From: Parabacteroides hominis
GTDB lineage: Bacteria; Bacteroidota; Bacteroidia; Bacteroidales; Tannerellaceae
Length of the DNA stretch: 64,000 nucleotides
Assembly (NCBI RefSeq): GCF_014287585.1
Contig: NZ_JACOOJ010000024.1
Location: 1-64,000 of the forward strand
Direction of reading: 5' to 3'
This document shows, piece by piece, positions 37,836 through 45,893 of the stretch; the first letter of the stretch is position 1; every line of letters starts with the position of its first letter. Position numbers and translations under genes: made by a program. The notes under the pieces were generated by a model. It saw only the letters and a program-made list of their open reading frames with translations, ran no database searches and was not told the DNA's origin.

Positions 37836-38846
37836 TTAATCAAAAACGAAAACAATTGTCTCATTTACAGGCGCCCAATCATAAACGAACTTGGCGTGAG
37901 AGGTTGCATTACGGACGCACATGTGGGAGCGTGGAGTCGTCCCAAGCGTTGGACTGTATTCGATCAGCGACTTGCGCGGTGCGTTTACCGGGACCCCGTG
38001 GATATAGCCTCCGTTGGTGAACCGGCTGGCATAAGGAGCGAATCCGCCTGTCTCTTTGCTGCCGTCTACCAGGTAAATCATCCTTGCCTTCTTTTCCTGG
38101 ACGACAAATATGCCTAATGGCGTTTCCTGCGCGTATGGAGGGCGGTGTTGCCCGGTCGTTGCCGGATTCATGCTTCTGACAAGCCATTTGGAACCTGCAT
38201 GTTCGAGTGTCGCTATGTTCTGGTTGGTGACATCGACGAATATGGCCTTGTCGAATGTGACGCTATCGGCTATCGGTTTGACATATTTTCCGGGAACCAG
38301 CCATTCCCCGTTTGTATAGATCGTTTGGATGCGGAAAAGGCGGTCGCTGTCGTCCAGCAATTTCACAAGGGCCCCGTCACGGCCATAGCGTTCGGCTGTC
38401 AGCGTGTCTTCCGGCAGATATAGCGGGACAGACTGGTAACGTTCGATACCCAAGGTGTCGGAAACCCGTTTGTAAGCATCGCGATGAAAATTCCGGACCA
38501 GCGGGGCTTCCCCGTTCTTGTTCCTGTAGTTTTGAAAGATCGCCCAACGGGACGGCTTTTGCTGGATCGAATCGAGCAGACGGAGACCGGCACGGATCTT
38601 ATCCCATTGGAATTCCCGCGTCGTATCTTTATATGGGTAGGTATCGGCCAACGTATGCTGGTCGTAAAGCAGTTCCTTTTCTATAACGGTCTCGATAGGG
38701 GGAGGGACTGCCGCCGTTTCCGGCTTTGTTTCGGTAACCAGAGTGTCTTGTACGGGTGAACCGGATTCCTGTGGCTCTCCCGGCTTTGTCGTACAGAAAC
38801 TCAGTGTGGAAAAGCTAAGCAGTAAGAGTATGGGAACTATCTTCAT
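37836..38846 (-). CDS. L,D-transpeptidase (YkuD domain) lipoprotein
   Basis: About 336 residues with a signal MKIVPILLLLSFSTLSFCTT, whose Cys can be a lipid anchor, then a Pro/Thr/Glu-rich linker to about residue 60. The C-terminal YkuD domain (about 200-336) has HG in GGYIHGVPVNAP and the catalytic Cys in SHMCVRNATSHAKFVYDW. I chose ATG 38846 just before the hydrophobic signal; an in-frame ATG 38867 adds seven residues. With its neighbour it forms a small cell-wall pair. Confidence 0.88.
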   Translation of the reverse strand: MKIVPILLLLSFSTLSFCTTKPGEPQESGSPVQDTLVTETKPETAAVPPPIETVIEKELLYDQHTLADTYPYKDTTREFQWDKIRAGLRLLDSIQQKPSRWAIFQNYRNKNGEAPLVRNFHRDAYKRVSDTLGIERYQSVPLYLPEDTLTAERYGRDGALVKLLDDSDRLFRIQTIYTNGEWLVPGKYVKPIADSVTFDKAIFVDVTNQNIATLEHAGSKWLVRSMNPATTGQHRPPYAQETPLGIFVVQEKKARMIYLVDGSKETGGFAPYASRFTNGGYIHGVPVNAPRKSLIEYSPTLGTTPRSHMCVRNATSHAKFVYDWAPVNETIVFVFD

Positions 38847-38914
38847 TGTATCTATTATTCTATTCATTATGTAAATATAAACAAAAGAGTAGAATGATTG
38901 TTTGTTTCTCTTTT

Positions 38915-40744
38915 TTATTCTTTTTTAGGTAAACGAAGGACAAAGCGGATCAGGGCGACGAATATCTTTCCGTATTTGTCCAGCTTGAGCTGTCCGACAC
39001 CTCGTATTTCGCTGAACTCGTCGAGCGTGACCGGTTTCTTCTGGACCATATCTTCGAGGGCGTCATCCGAAAAGAGGATATAAGCCGGGGTATGTTCGCG
39101 TTCGGCAATCTGCTTGCGGAGTTGTTGCAGGGAGTCGAGCAGCGTTTCATCCACGGAGGCGGATTCGATCGGGCGGATCGGACGGTATTTGTAGCCGCCT
39201 TTCTTGGTCGGCAGGGCAAAATCTTTTGTCTTTTGATAAATGGTCATGAGCGCCTGTTGTTCGCCGAAGAGGACTTTACGTCCTAATGGAGTCACTTTCA
39301 GGTGACCGGCCGACATATAGTCGATTTCGATATAACCGAGCTGAAGCATCTGATATAAATATTCTTTCCACTCTTTGTAGCTGAGGTCTTTGCCAACACC
39401 GTAGGTTTTTAGTTTGTCGTACCCTTTTTCTGTCAGCTCTTCCTTTTCGGCTCCCCGGAGTATATCGATCAACAGGTGCATATTAGCCGTTTGCCCGGTA
39501 CGGAAAATGCCGCTCAAGGCCTTCTGGACCAAGATGCTCCCGTCGAAACGCCGGGGAGGGTTCTTGCAGACGTCGCAGTTCCCGCAATCCTTGTCCGTCT
39601 CTTCTCCGAAATAGCTCAGCAAGATACGGCGCCGGCAGATGTCCGCCTCACAATACCGGCGCATCCGGTTCAACTTCTGCAGACTGACGTCTTTCTGCCC
39701 GCTTTCCTCCGCAAAACGGCGGAGGAGCAGGATATCGCCCACGGAATAGAAAAGAAGCGTGTCGCTTTTCATCCCGTCCCGTCCGGCACGGCCTATTTCC
39801 TGGTAATAGTTCTCGATGCTTGCCGGCATATTATAATGAATGACCCAGCGGACATTGCTTTTGTCTATTCCCATCCCGAACGCGACCGTTGCGCATACCA
39901 CGTTGACACGGTCGTTGATGAAATCGTCCTGTGCTTTCTCGCGTTTGTCGGGGCTGAGCCCGGCATGATAGGCGACTGCACGGATGCTATATTCGGACAG
40001 TTCTTCGACCAAAGACTCCGTACTGTTGCGGCTCATGCAGTAGATGATGCCGCTCTGCCGGTGGTGTCGGTTGATGAAATGGACAATCGCAGCGATCTTT
40101 TCCTTTTTACTCAGTCCGCGACGGATAGTGAGCGACAGGTTCGGGCGGTCGAAAGACGAGATGAATGTTTTAGGATCACGCAGTTTCAATTGATTCAGGA
40201 TGTCCGTCCGGGTGATTTTGTCTGCCGTAGCCGTCAGGGCGACGATCGGTACTTTCGGGAAATTCTCTTTCAGAACGGACAACTGGGTATATTCGGGACG
40301 GAAATCATGCCCCCAATGCGAGATACAATGCGCTTCGTCGATAGCGATCAGCGAAATGTCGATGCGGGGCAGGAGCCAGTGCAGTTCACTTATGATCCCT
40401 TCGGGCGAGATGTAGAGCAGTTTCACTTTTCCCTGTATGCAGAGTTGCCGTACCCGGTGGCGTTCTTCCTCCGGCATCATGCTGTTGAGTGCTGCCGCGG
40501 GGATGCCGTTGGCGATCAGTCCTTCGACCTGGTCCTTCATCAAAGCGATAAGGGGAGACACTACGATGGCAGTTCCCGGCATATAGATCGCCGGAAGTTG
40601 GAAGCAGATCGATTTTCCGCCACCCGTAGGCATCAGGACCAACGAATCTTCTTTCTGCAAGATGCGCTGTATGATTTCGGCCTGTAAAGGGCGAAATGAA
40701 GTGTATCCGAAGAACCGTTTGAGTAGTAACAATAATTCTTTCAT
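38915..40744 (-). CDS. recQ: ATP-dependent DNA helicase RecQ
   Basis: About 609 residues. Helicase motifs include FRPLQAEII, Walker A LMPTGGGKSICFQLP, DEAH in IAIDEAHCISHWGHDFRPEY, and QEIGRAGRDG. The RQC zinc-binding cysteines follow (ILLSYFGE...CGNCDVC), then a winged helix and a C-terminal HRDC domain (LQQLRKQIAEREHTPAYILFSDDALEDM). It acts in recombination repair and replication-fork rescue. Start ATG 40744 (MKELLLLLKRFFGY) fits the family better than ATG 40780. It is divergent from the DEAD-box gene. Confidence 0.95.
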   Translation of the reverse strand: MKELLLLLKRFFGYTSFRPLQAEIIQRILQKEDSLVLMPTGGGKSICFQLPAIYMPGTAIVVSPLIALMKDQVEGLIANGIPAAALNSMMPEEERHRVRQLCIQGKVKLLYISPEGIISELHWLLPRIDISLIAIDEAHCISHWGHDFRPEYTQLSVLKENFPKVPIVALTATADKITRTDILNQLKLRDPKTFISSFDRPNLSLTIRRGLSKKEKIAAIVHFINRHHRQSGIIYCMSRNSTESLVEELSEYSIRAVAYHAGLSPDKREKAQDDFINDRVNVVCATVAFGMGIDKSNVRWVIHYNMPASIENYYQEIGRAGRDGMKSDTLLFYSVGDILLLRRFAEESGQKDVSLQKLNRMRRYCEADICRRRILLSYFGEETDKDCGNCDVCKNPPRRFDGSILVQKALSGIFRTGQTANMHLLIDILRGAEKEELTEKGYDKLKTYGVGKDLSYKEWKEYLYQMLQLGYIEIDYMSAGHLKVTPLGRKVLFGEQQALMTIYQKTKDFALPTKKGGYKYRPIRPIESASVDETLLDSLQQLRKQIAEREHTPAYILFSDDALEDMVQKKPVTLDEFSEIRGVGQLKLDKYGKIFVALIRFVLRLPKKE

Positions 40745-40821
40745 GAGAATTAAAAAGAACTGAATGTTTTTAAAAAGCACGCAAATATAGCAAATAATTG
40801 CAGAGATGCCGGATTTTTGTG

Positions 40822-40863
40822 TATCTTTGTCACCATTATTTATTTAACGAGCCGCGACGGCTC
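40822..40863 (+). promoter_or_regulatory. Promoter and 5'UTR hairpin of the DEAD-box helicase gene
   Basis: A -7 element TATCTTTG (40822-40829) is followed in the leader by a perfect 6-bp hairpin GAGCCG-CGA-CGGCTC (40849-40863) that ends 11 bases before the ATG, just at the ribosome landing site. It can slow initiation until unwound. Confidence 0.55.
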
Positions 40864-40874
40864 ATACTTATTAT

Positions 40875-42134
40875 ATGACATTTGAACAATTAGAACTGAT
40901 CGAGCCGATACACAAGGCTCTCAAAAAAGAAAAGTATACAACTCCCACTCCCATACAAGCCGAAGCCATTCCCGTAGTATTGGACGGATCTGATTTATTA
41001 GGTTGCGCACAGACCGGAACCGGCAAGACGGCAGCTTTCTCCATCCCTATCATCCAAAAGATCGAAGAACAGATTTTAAGTGGACGTAAACCGGGTGTCA
41101 AAGCCTTGATCCTGACTCCGACACGCGAATTGGCGATCCAGATTGGCGAAAGCTTTGCGGCTTACGGGCGTTATACTCACGTAGAACATACCGTTATTTT
41201 CGGTGGCGTGGGACAGAAGCCGCAGACGGATGCATTGGAACGGGGCGTGGATGTATTGATTGCAACTCCCGGCCGTTTGCTGGATTTGATCAATCAGGGT
41301 TTTATCCGCCTGAACACATTGGAATATTTTGTTTTGGACGAAGCGGACCGGATGCTGGATATGGGATTTATCCATGATATCAAACGCATCCTGCCTTTGC
41401 TGCCCAAAAAGCGCCAGTCCCTGTTCTTCTCTGCAACGATGCCGCCGGAGATCGAGCGCCTGGCCGGAACGATCCTTCACGAACCTGAAAAAGTAGAGGT
41501 GACTCCTGCTTCTTCCACCGTCGATACGATCGACCAGTCTGTCTATTTTGTAGAGAAAGTGGAAAAGATCAACCTGCTGAAGGGCCTGCTGGAAGACCGT
41601 TCGCTGGAATCCGTCTTGGTTTTTACCCGTACGAAGCACGGAGCCGATAAGGTTGCCCGTGTCCTGAACAAATCCGGGATCGGCGCGGAAGCCATTCATG
41701 GAAACAAAGGACAGAACGCCCGCCAGCGTGCCTTGTCCAGCTTTAAGGATCATACGCTCCGTGTCCTGATCGCGACCGATATCGCCGCCCGCGGTATCGA
41801 TGTCGACCATCTTTCGCACGTCATCAACTATGATTTGCCGAATGTGCCGGAAACGTATGTGCACCGTATCGGCCGTACCGGTCGTGCCGGCTGTAGCGGG
41901 ATCGCTTTCTCTTTTTGCGATGTGGAGGAAGTTCCGTATCTGAAAGATATCCAGAAGCTGATCGGCAAAGAAGTGCCGGTTGCCGGAGGACATATGTTCG
42001 AGACTGCCGAGGTAAAAGAAGCGGTGGCCGAAAAGAAAAAAGCGATAAAAGAAGAGTCCAAACGCCGGAATATGTTCGGTAGCAAACGCGATGGAAGTTT
42101 TTGGCGGAATAAGAAAAGAGCGGCAAATAAATAA
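40875..42134 (+). CDS. DEAD-box ATP-dependent RNA helicase (RhlE type)
   Basis: 419 residues. All DEAD-box motifs are visible: Q motif [11 protein letters not shown], Walker [25 protein letters not shown] written [14 protein letters not shown], and [11 protein letters not shown] short basic tail ([24 protein letters not shown]) can bind RNA. The lineage resembles RhlE. Likely roles are ribosome assembly and RNA remodelling, often cold-induced. Confidence 0.94.
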   Translation: MTFEQLELIEPIHKALKKEKYTTPTPIQAEAIPVVLDGSDLLGCAQTGTGKTAAFSIPIIQKIEEQILSGRKPGVKALILTPTRELAIQIGESFAAYGRYTHVEHTVIFGGVGQKPQTDALERGVDVLIATPGRLLDLINQGFIRLNTLEYFVLDEADRMLDMGFIHDIKRILPLLPKKRQSLFFSATMPPEIERLAGTILHEPEKVEVTPASSTVDTIDQSVYFVEKVEKINLLKGLLEDRSLESVLVFTRTKHGADKVARVLNKSGIGAEAIHGNKGQNARQRALSSFKDHTLRVLIATDIAARGIDVDHLSHVINYDLPNVPETYVHRIGRTGRAGCSGIAFSFCDVEEVPYLKDIQKLIGKEVPVAGGHMFETAEVKEAVAEKKKAIKEESKRRNMFGSKRDGSFWRNKKRAANK

Positions 42135-42149
42135 AACTGCCATTTATCC

Positions 42150-42180
42150 TTTGAAATATTCATAGATTATTATAAATTTG
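42150..42180 (+). promoter_or_regulatory. Promoter of the GH109 gene
   Basis: -33 TTTG (42150-42153), 19-base spacer, -7 TAAATTTG (42173-42180), 31 bases before the ATG. Confidence 0.75.
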
Positions 42181-42210
42181 CCCACTTAACATAAAATTCT
42201 AAATTGAAAA

Positions 42211-43626
42211 ATGGAAAACACTCGTCGTTCATTCCTGAAAAAGATGACCGCTGCCGGAATCGGTACAGCTGGTCTTGCATTAAGTAGTAACGCCGCTGCT
42301 GCTACAGTTACAACAGAAACAAGTGCGGAAAAGAAAAAGAAACCTGCCGGCAAAGACGATGGCAAGTTGCGCTTCGGTTTTATCGGTACAGGTTCCCGTT
42401 GTCACGAACATATCAACAACGTATTGTCTATCCCCGGAAACAAGATCGTGGCTATCTGCGATATCCAGGCTGGTCCGATCCAGCGTACACTGGATCATAT
42501 CGCCAAGTTCAATGTTCCGGCTCCGAAGGTATATACAGGTAGCGAACGTGAATTTGAAAAGATGTTGAACAACGAAGAATTCGATTGTGTCATCATCGCC
42601 AGCCCGTGGGAATGGCACGTGCCGATGTCGGTTGCAGCCATGAAAGCAGGTGTTCCTTATGTCGGCGTGGAAGTGTCCGCTGCCAATACGCTGGAAGAAT
42701 GCTGGGATCTGGTCAACGTATCGGAAGCTACGGGAAGCCATCTGAACATCATGGAAAACGTTTGCTATCGTCGCGATTGTATGGCTGCTTTGAATATGGT
42801 TCGTCAGGGCCTGTTCGGTGAATTGCTGCATGCGACTTGCGGTTATGAACATGACTTGCGCGAAGTGAAATTCAATGACGGACAGCACTACAACTATGTA
42901 CCGGGAAGTGGCGACTTGCGTATGGGCCCGACTGCTTTTGCTGAAGCTCAGTGGCGTACGAATCATTCCGTACACCGTAATGGCGATATCTATCCGACTC
43001 ACGGCATCGGTCCGGTTGCAAACTGTTTGGATATTAACCGTGGTAACCGTTTTATGTCTTTGTCTGCAATGGCAACTCAGCCGCGTGGCCTGCATAAGTT
43101 CATTGTTGACAATGGCGGTGCAAACCATCCGTTGGCAAAGGTTAACTTCAACCTGGGCGATATCGTAACTTCCATGATTAAATGTTCTAATGGACAGACA
43201 GTCATCGTGACTCATGATACGAATTCTCCTCGTCCTTATTCTCTGGGCTTCCGTATTCAGGGTACTGAAGGTTTGTGGATGAACGATGGCGACCATGTAT
43301 ATGTTCAGGGCAAATCCAAACCTCACCGTTGGGATGATTCAGAAGAATGGTTCAAGAAATACGATCATACTTTGTGGTCTAAACACGAGGCCGAAGCTGC
43401 TCAGGCCGGACACGGTGGTATGGACTACGTGATGATGTTCGACTTGATCAATGCCATCCATAATAAGAAACCGGCTCCTATGGACTGTTACGATGCTGCT
43501 GCATGGAGTGCTATTTCCGGTTTGTCTGAAATGTCTATCGCCCGTGGCGGCGCATTGGTTGACTTCCCCGACTTTACTCGTGGACAGTGGATTCACCGTA
43601 AACCGGCATTTGCTTTGTCTGAATAA
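42211..43626 (+). CDS. GH109 glycosidase / Gfo-Idh-MocA oxidoreductase-fold protein
   Basis: 471 residues. The N-terminus is a twin-arginine-like signal (MENTRRSFLKKMTAAGIGTAG), so it is probably exported folded with its cofactor. A Rossmann NAD site (FGFIGTGSRCHEHI) and the GH109 central part (WRTNHSVHRNGDIYPTHGIGPVANCLDINRGN) follow. GH109 enzymes remove alpha-linked N-acetylgalactosamine (for example blood group A antigen, mucin) by an NAD-dependent mechanism. The gene stands alone with its own promoter and terminator. The GH20 gene at 49.6-51.2 kb may act on related host glycans. Another activity within the oxidoreductase superfamily is possible. Confidence 0.87.
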   Translation: MENTRRSFLKKMTAAGIGTAGLALSSNAAAATVTTETSAEKKKKPAGKDDGKLRFGFIGTGSRCHEHINNVLSIPGNKIVAICDIQAGPIQRTLDHIAKFNVPAPKVYTGSEREFEKMLNNEEFDCVIIASPWEWHVPMSVAAMKAGVPYVGVEVSAANTLEECWDLVNVSEATGSHLNIMENVCYRRDCMAALNMVRQGLFGELLHATCGYEHDLREVKFNDGQHYNYVPGSGDLRMGPTAFAEAQWRTNHSVHRNGDIYPTHGIGPVANCLDINRGNRFMSLSAMATQPRGLHKFIVDNGGANHPLAKVNFNLGDIVTSMIKCSNGQTVIVTHDTNSPRPYSLGFRIQGTEGLWMNDGDHVYVQGKSKPHRWDDSEEWFKKYDHTLWSKHEAEAAQAGHGGMDYVMMFDLINAIHNKKPAPMDCYDAAAWSAISGLSEMSIARGGALVDFPDFTRGQWIHRKPAFALSE

Positions 43627-43650
43627 GAAAAACTGAAATATCTATTAAAA

Positions 43651-43678
43651 GGCTATCGGGTTCCGGTAGCCTTTTTTT
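43651..43678 (+). terminator. Intrinsic terminator of the GH109 gene
   Basis: A 9-bp stem GGCTATCGG / CCGGTAGCC (one G-T pair) with a GTT loop, flanked by AAAA on the left and seven T on the right. Confidence 0.92.
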
Positions 43679-43820
43679 GTGTTCGCCCAGCACGAACGTA
43701 TTCTGACAGGTGTGTAGTCTCTTTGATCCACCATTATCTGAATGCCGGAGTAATGTTAGGCCATAAGTTTAGTATTTTCTTTTCGAAACACCTATGTTTT
43801 CAAAACGAAGATACTTTCCA

Positions 43821-44996
43821 TTAATGATGGAACAAACGTACGCCTGTGAATGCCATTGCGATGCCGTATTTGTCACACGTGTCGATCACATGGTCGTCAC
43901 GGACGGAACCGCCTGCCTGTGCGATATAATCTACGCCGCTCTTATGTGCCCGTTCGATATTGTCACCGAAGGGGAAGAATGCGTCGGAACCCAATGAAAC
44001 GCCTTTCAACGTGTCCAGCCAGGCACGTTTTTCTTCACGTGTCAGGATTTCAGGCTTTTCAGTGAAGAACTGCTGCCAGATACCGTCGGCCAAAACATCT
44101 TCGTGATCGTCGCTGATGTAGACGTCGATCGTGTTGTCGCGGTCTGCACGGCGAATCTTCTCGATCCAAGGCAGGTTCATTACTTTCGGATGCTGGCGCA
44201 AGTACCAGATATCCGCTTTATTGCCTGCCAGGCGGGTACAGTGGATACGGCTTTGTTGGCCGGCTCCGATACCGATTGCCTGTCCGTCCTTGACGTAGCA
44301 GACTGAGTTGCTTTGTGTATATTTCAGCGTGATAAGGGCGATGATCAGGTCGCGCTTCGCTTCGTCCGGGAAGTTTTTGTTGTGGGTCGGGATGTTGGTC
44401 AGCAGGCTTTCGTCCAGCTTGATCTCGTTACGTCCCTGTTCGAATGTGATGCCGAAAACATCTTTGTGCTCGATGGAGGCAGGGCGGTAGGCCGGATCGA
44501 TTTTGATGACATTGTAAGTGCCTTTCCGTTTGTTCTTCAGGATTTCAAGTGCCTCCGGCGTATAGTCGGGAGCAATGACGCCGTCGGAAACTTCGCGGTT
44601 GATAAGGCGTGCAGTCGCTTCGTCGCATGTGTCGCTGAGTGCGATGAAGTCGCCGTAAGACGACATGCGGTCGGCACCGCGGGCGCGGGCATAGGCGGTT
44701 GCAAGCGGAGTAAGCGGAAGGTCATCCACAAAATAGATCTTTTTCAACGTATCGCTCATCTCTATTCCCACGGCGGCTCCTGCCGGGCTTACGTGTTTGA
44801 AGGAAGCGGCGGCAGGCAGCCCGGTTACTTCTTTCAGTTCTTTTACTAATTGCCAACTGTTGAAGGCATCCAGGAAGTTGATATATCCGGGACGTCCGTT
44901 CAGGACTTTTATGGGCAATTCCCCTTGTTGCATGAAAATGCGCGACGGCTTCTGGTTGGGGTTGCAGCCGTACTTGAGTTCTAATTCTTTTGCCAT
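43821..44996 (-). CDS. Stand-alone AICAR transformylase
   Basis: A 391-residue protein matching only the formyltransferase half of PurH (5-aminoimidazole-4-carboxamide ribonucleotide to FAICAR, purine synthesis). Motifs are KYGCNPNQKPS, SFKHVSPAGAA and SYGDFIALSD; the final part GSDAFFPFGDNIERAHKSGVDYIAQAGGSVRDD is typical. The IMP cyclohydrolase half is absent, and a full PurH is about 500 residues. So the cyclohydrolase must come from another gene, or this is a second copy beside a normal purH. The NUDIX gene is 26 bases upstream on the same strand. Confidence 0.9.
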   Translation of the reverse strand: MAKELELKYGCNPNQKPSRIFMQQGELPIKVLNGRPGYINFLDAFNSWQLVKELKEVTGLPAAASFKHVSPAGAAVGIEMSDTLKKIYFVDDLPLTPLATAYARARGADRMSSYGDFIALSDTCDEATARLINREVSDGVIAPDYTPEALEILKNKRKGTYNVIKIDPAYRPASIEHKDVFGITFEQGRNEIKLDESLLTNIPTHNKNFPDEAKRDLIIALITLKYTQSNSVCYVKDGQAIGIGAGQQSRIHCTRLAGNKADIWYLRQHPKVMNLPWIEKIRRADRDNTIDVYISDDHEDVLADGIWQQFFTEKPEILTREEKRAWLDTLKGVSLGSDAFFPFGDNIERAHKSGVDYIAQAGGSVRDDHVIDTCDKYGIAMAFTGVRLFHH

Positions 44997-45022
44997 TGTT
45001 TATGCTTTAGTGTTTTTGCAGT

Positions 45023-45514
45023 TTACATGAATAGCCGTTTATATTCCCCTTCGAAGTTGGGTGTGAAAACTCCTTTCCCTATATTTTCGAGGATTTCGGC
45101 AGGGGACCAGAAACGTCCGCCGTCCAGTTCGGAAGGGTCGGGGGTGACCGGACCCTCGTAAGTGGTGCGGTAGGTGTTGACCAACTCTTTTTCTATAGCC
45201 GATTCGAATACATAACGGGTGATGAATTGCGGGATGAAATCTGTTATCCCCAATTCTTCCCGTACTTCCCGGCGAAGGGCTTCTTCGACCGTCTCTCCGT
45301 AGTCGATATGGCCTCCCACGGCCGTATCCCATTTACCGGGTTGGATATCTTTGTTCATCGAACGCTTTTGCAGGTAGAGGTCGCCTGCCTCATTGAAAAT
45401 ATGCAGGTGCACTACCGGATGTAACATCTTCGATCCGCTATGACACTCCTTGCGGGTAGCTTTTCCTATTGTCTCCCCTTCCTCATTAACCAAAGGGAAC
45501 CATTCTTCTTTCAT
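45023..45514 (-). CDS. NUDIX hydrolase
   Basis: 163 residues with a complete Nudix box, GGHIDYGETVEEALRREVREELGI, and the N-terminal part of the YfcD/isopentenyl-diphosphate-isomerase-like subgroup (NEEGETIGKATRKECHSGSKMLHPVVHLHIFN). It hydrolyses a nucleoside-diphosphate-linked compound; the substrate is not known. A -7 element TATATTTG on the minus strand (45533-45540) gives its promoter. AICAR transformylase follows on the same strand. Confidence 0.88.
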   Translation of the reverse strand: MKEEWFPLVNEEGETIGKATRKECHSGSKMLHPVVHLHIFNEAGDLYLQKRSMNKDIQPGKWDTAVGGHIDYGETVEEALRREVREELGITDFIPQFITRYVFESAIEKELVNTYRTTYEGPVTPDPSELDGGRFWSPAEILENIGKGVFTPNFEGEYKRLFM

Positions 45515-45586
45515 AAATCAATAATTAATGAACAAATATAGGGAAACTTTTAAGATTCGTCTTGAAATCGTAACCAATTTAATTGT

Positions 45587-45594
45587 TACTTTTG
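45587..45594 (+). promoter_or_regulatory. -7 element before the antitoxin gene
   Basis: TACTTTTG, 29 bases before the ATG. A CTTG 22 bases upstream is a weak -33. The ribosome site AGGAG (45612-45616) sits six bases before ATG 45623 and fixes that start over the in-frame TTG. Confidence 0.5.
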
Positions 45595-45622
45595 TCAGAT
45601 ACAAAATAAAGAGGAGTTGACT

Positions 45623-45844
45623 ATGACGAAATCAACAATGGCTATGGAAGCTGAAAAAGCGGAATTGGCAAGAATCATATTGGCTCTGGATGATATGGAA
45701 CTAGTAAAGAAAGTGGAAGCATCCATCAAACGTATTACCACTTCAAAAGAAGATCCTTTCTTTACCAATCCTGCGAATCTTGCTCATTTTCATAAATCTG
45801 TGAAGCAGAGGGAGAATGGAGAGCGGTCGAGGATGACAAAATGA
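45623..45844 (+). CDS. Antitoxin-like small protein, C-terminus altered
   Basis: A 73-residue product shaped like the antitoxin of a type II toxin-antitoxin pair. An N-terminal helix pattern (EAEKAELARIILALDDMELVKKVEASIKRI) is followed by DPFFTNPANLAHFHKSVKQRENGE, as in antitoxins whose toxin is of YoeB/RelE type. The last residues (RSRMTK) do not look like the family end, and right there another frame reads the tail of a toxin. I infer that a deletion joined the two genes, leaving the antitoxin nearly whole. Confidence 0.6.
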   Translation: MTKSTMAMEAEKAELARIILALDDMELVKKVEASIKRITTSKEDPFFTNPANLAHFHKSVKQRENGERSRMTK

Positions 45845-45885
45845 TTGCGGTGGTACAAGCAAAAGATCACTACGGTGACAGATAA
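45796..45885 (+). pseudogene. C-terminal remnant of a YoeB/RelE-type toxin
   Basis: In the frame two bases off the antitoxin frame the sequence reads EWRAVEDDKMIAVVQAKDHY then GDR and stop. The motif (V...A-K-x-H-Y-G-D at the C-terminus) is that of YoeB-like mRNA interferases, whose C-terminal His-Tyr is catalytic. The first about 60 residues of a normal 85-residue toxin are missing, so it is inactive. The match is short and judged by eye. Confidence 0.5.
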
Positions 45886-45893
45886 AGATGCTC

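Noticed and set aside
39476-40687. 403-codon plus-strand frame inside recQ
   Set aside because: Antisense to conserved helicase motifs; composition of a shadow frame.
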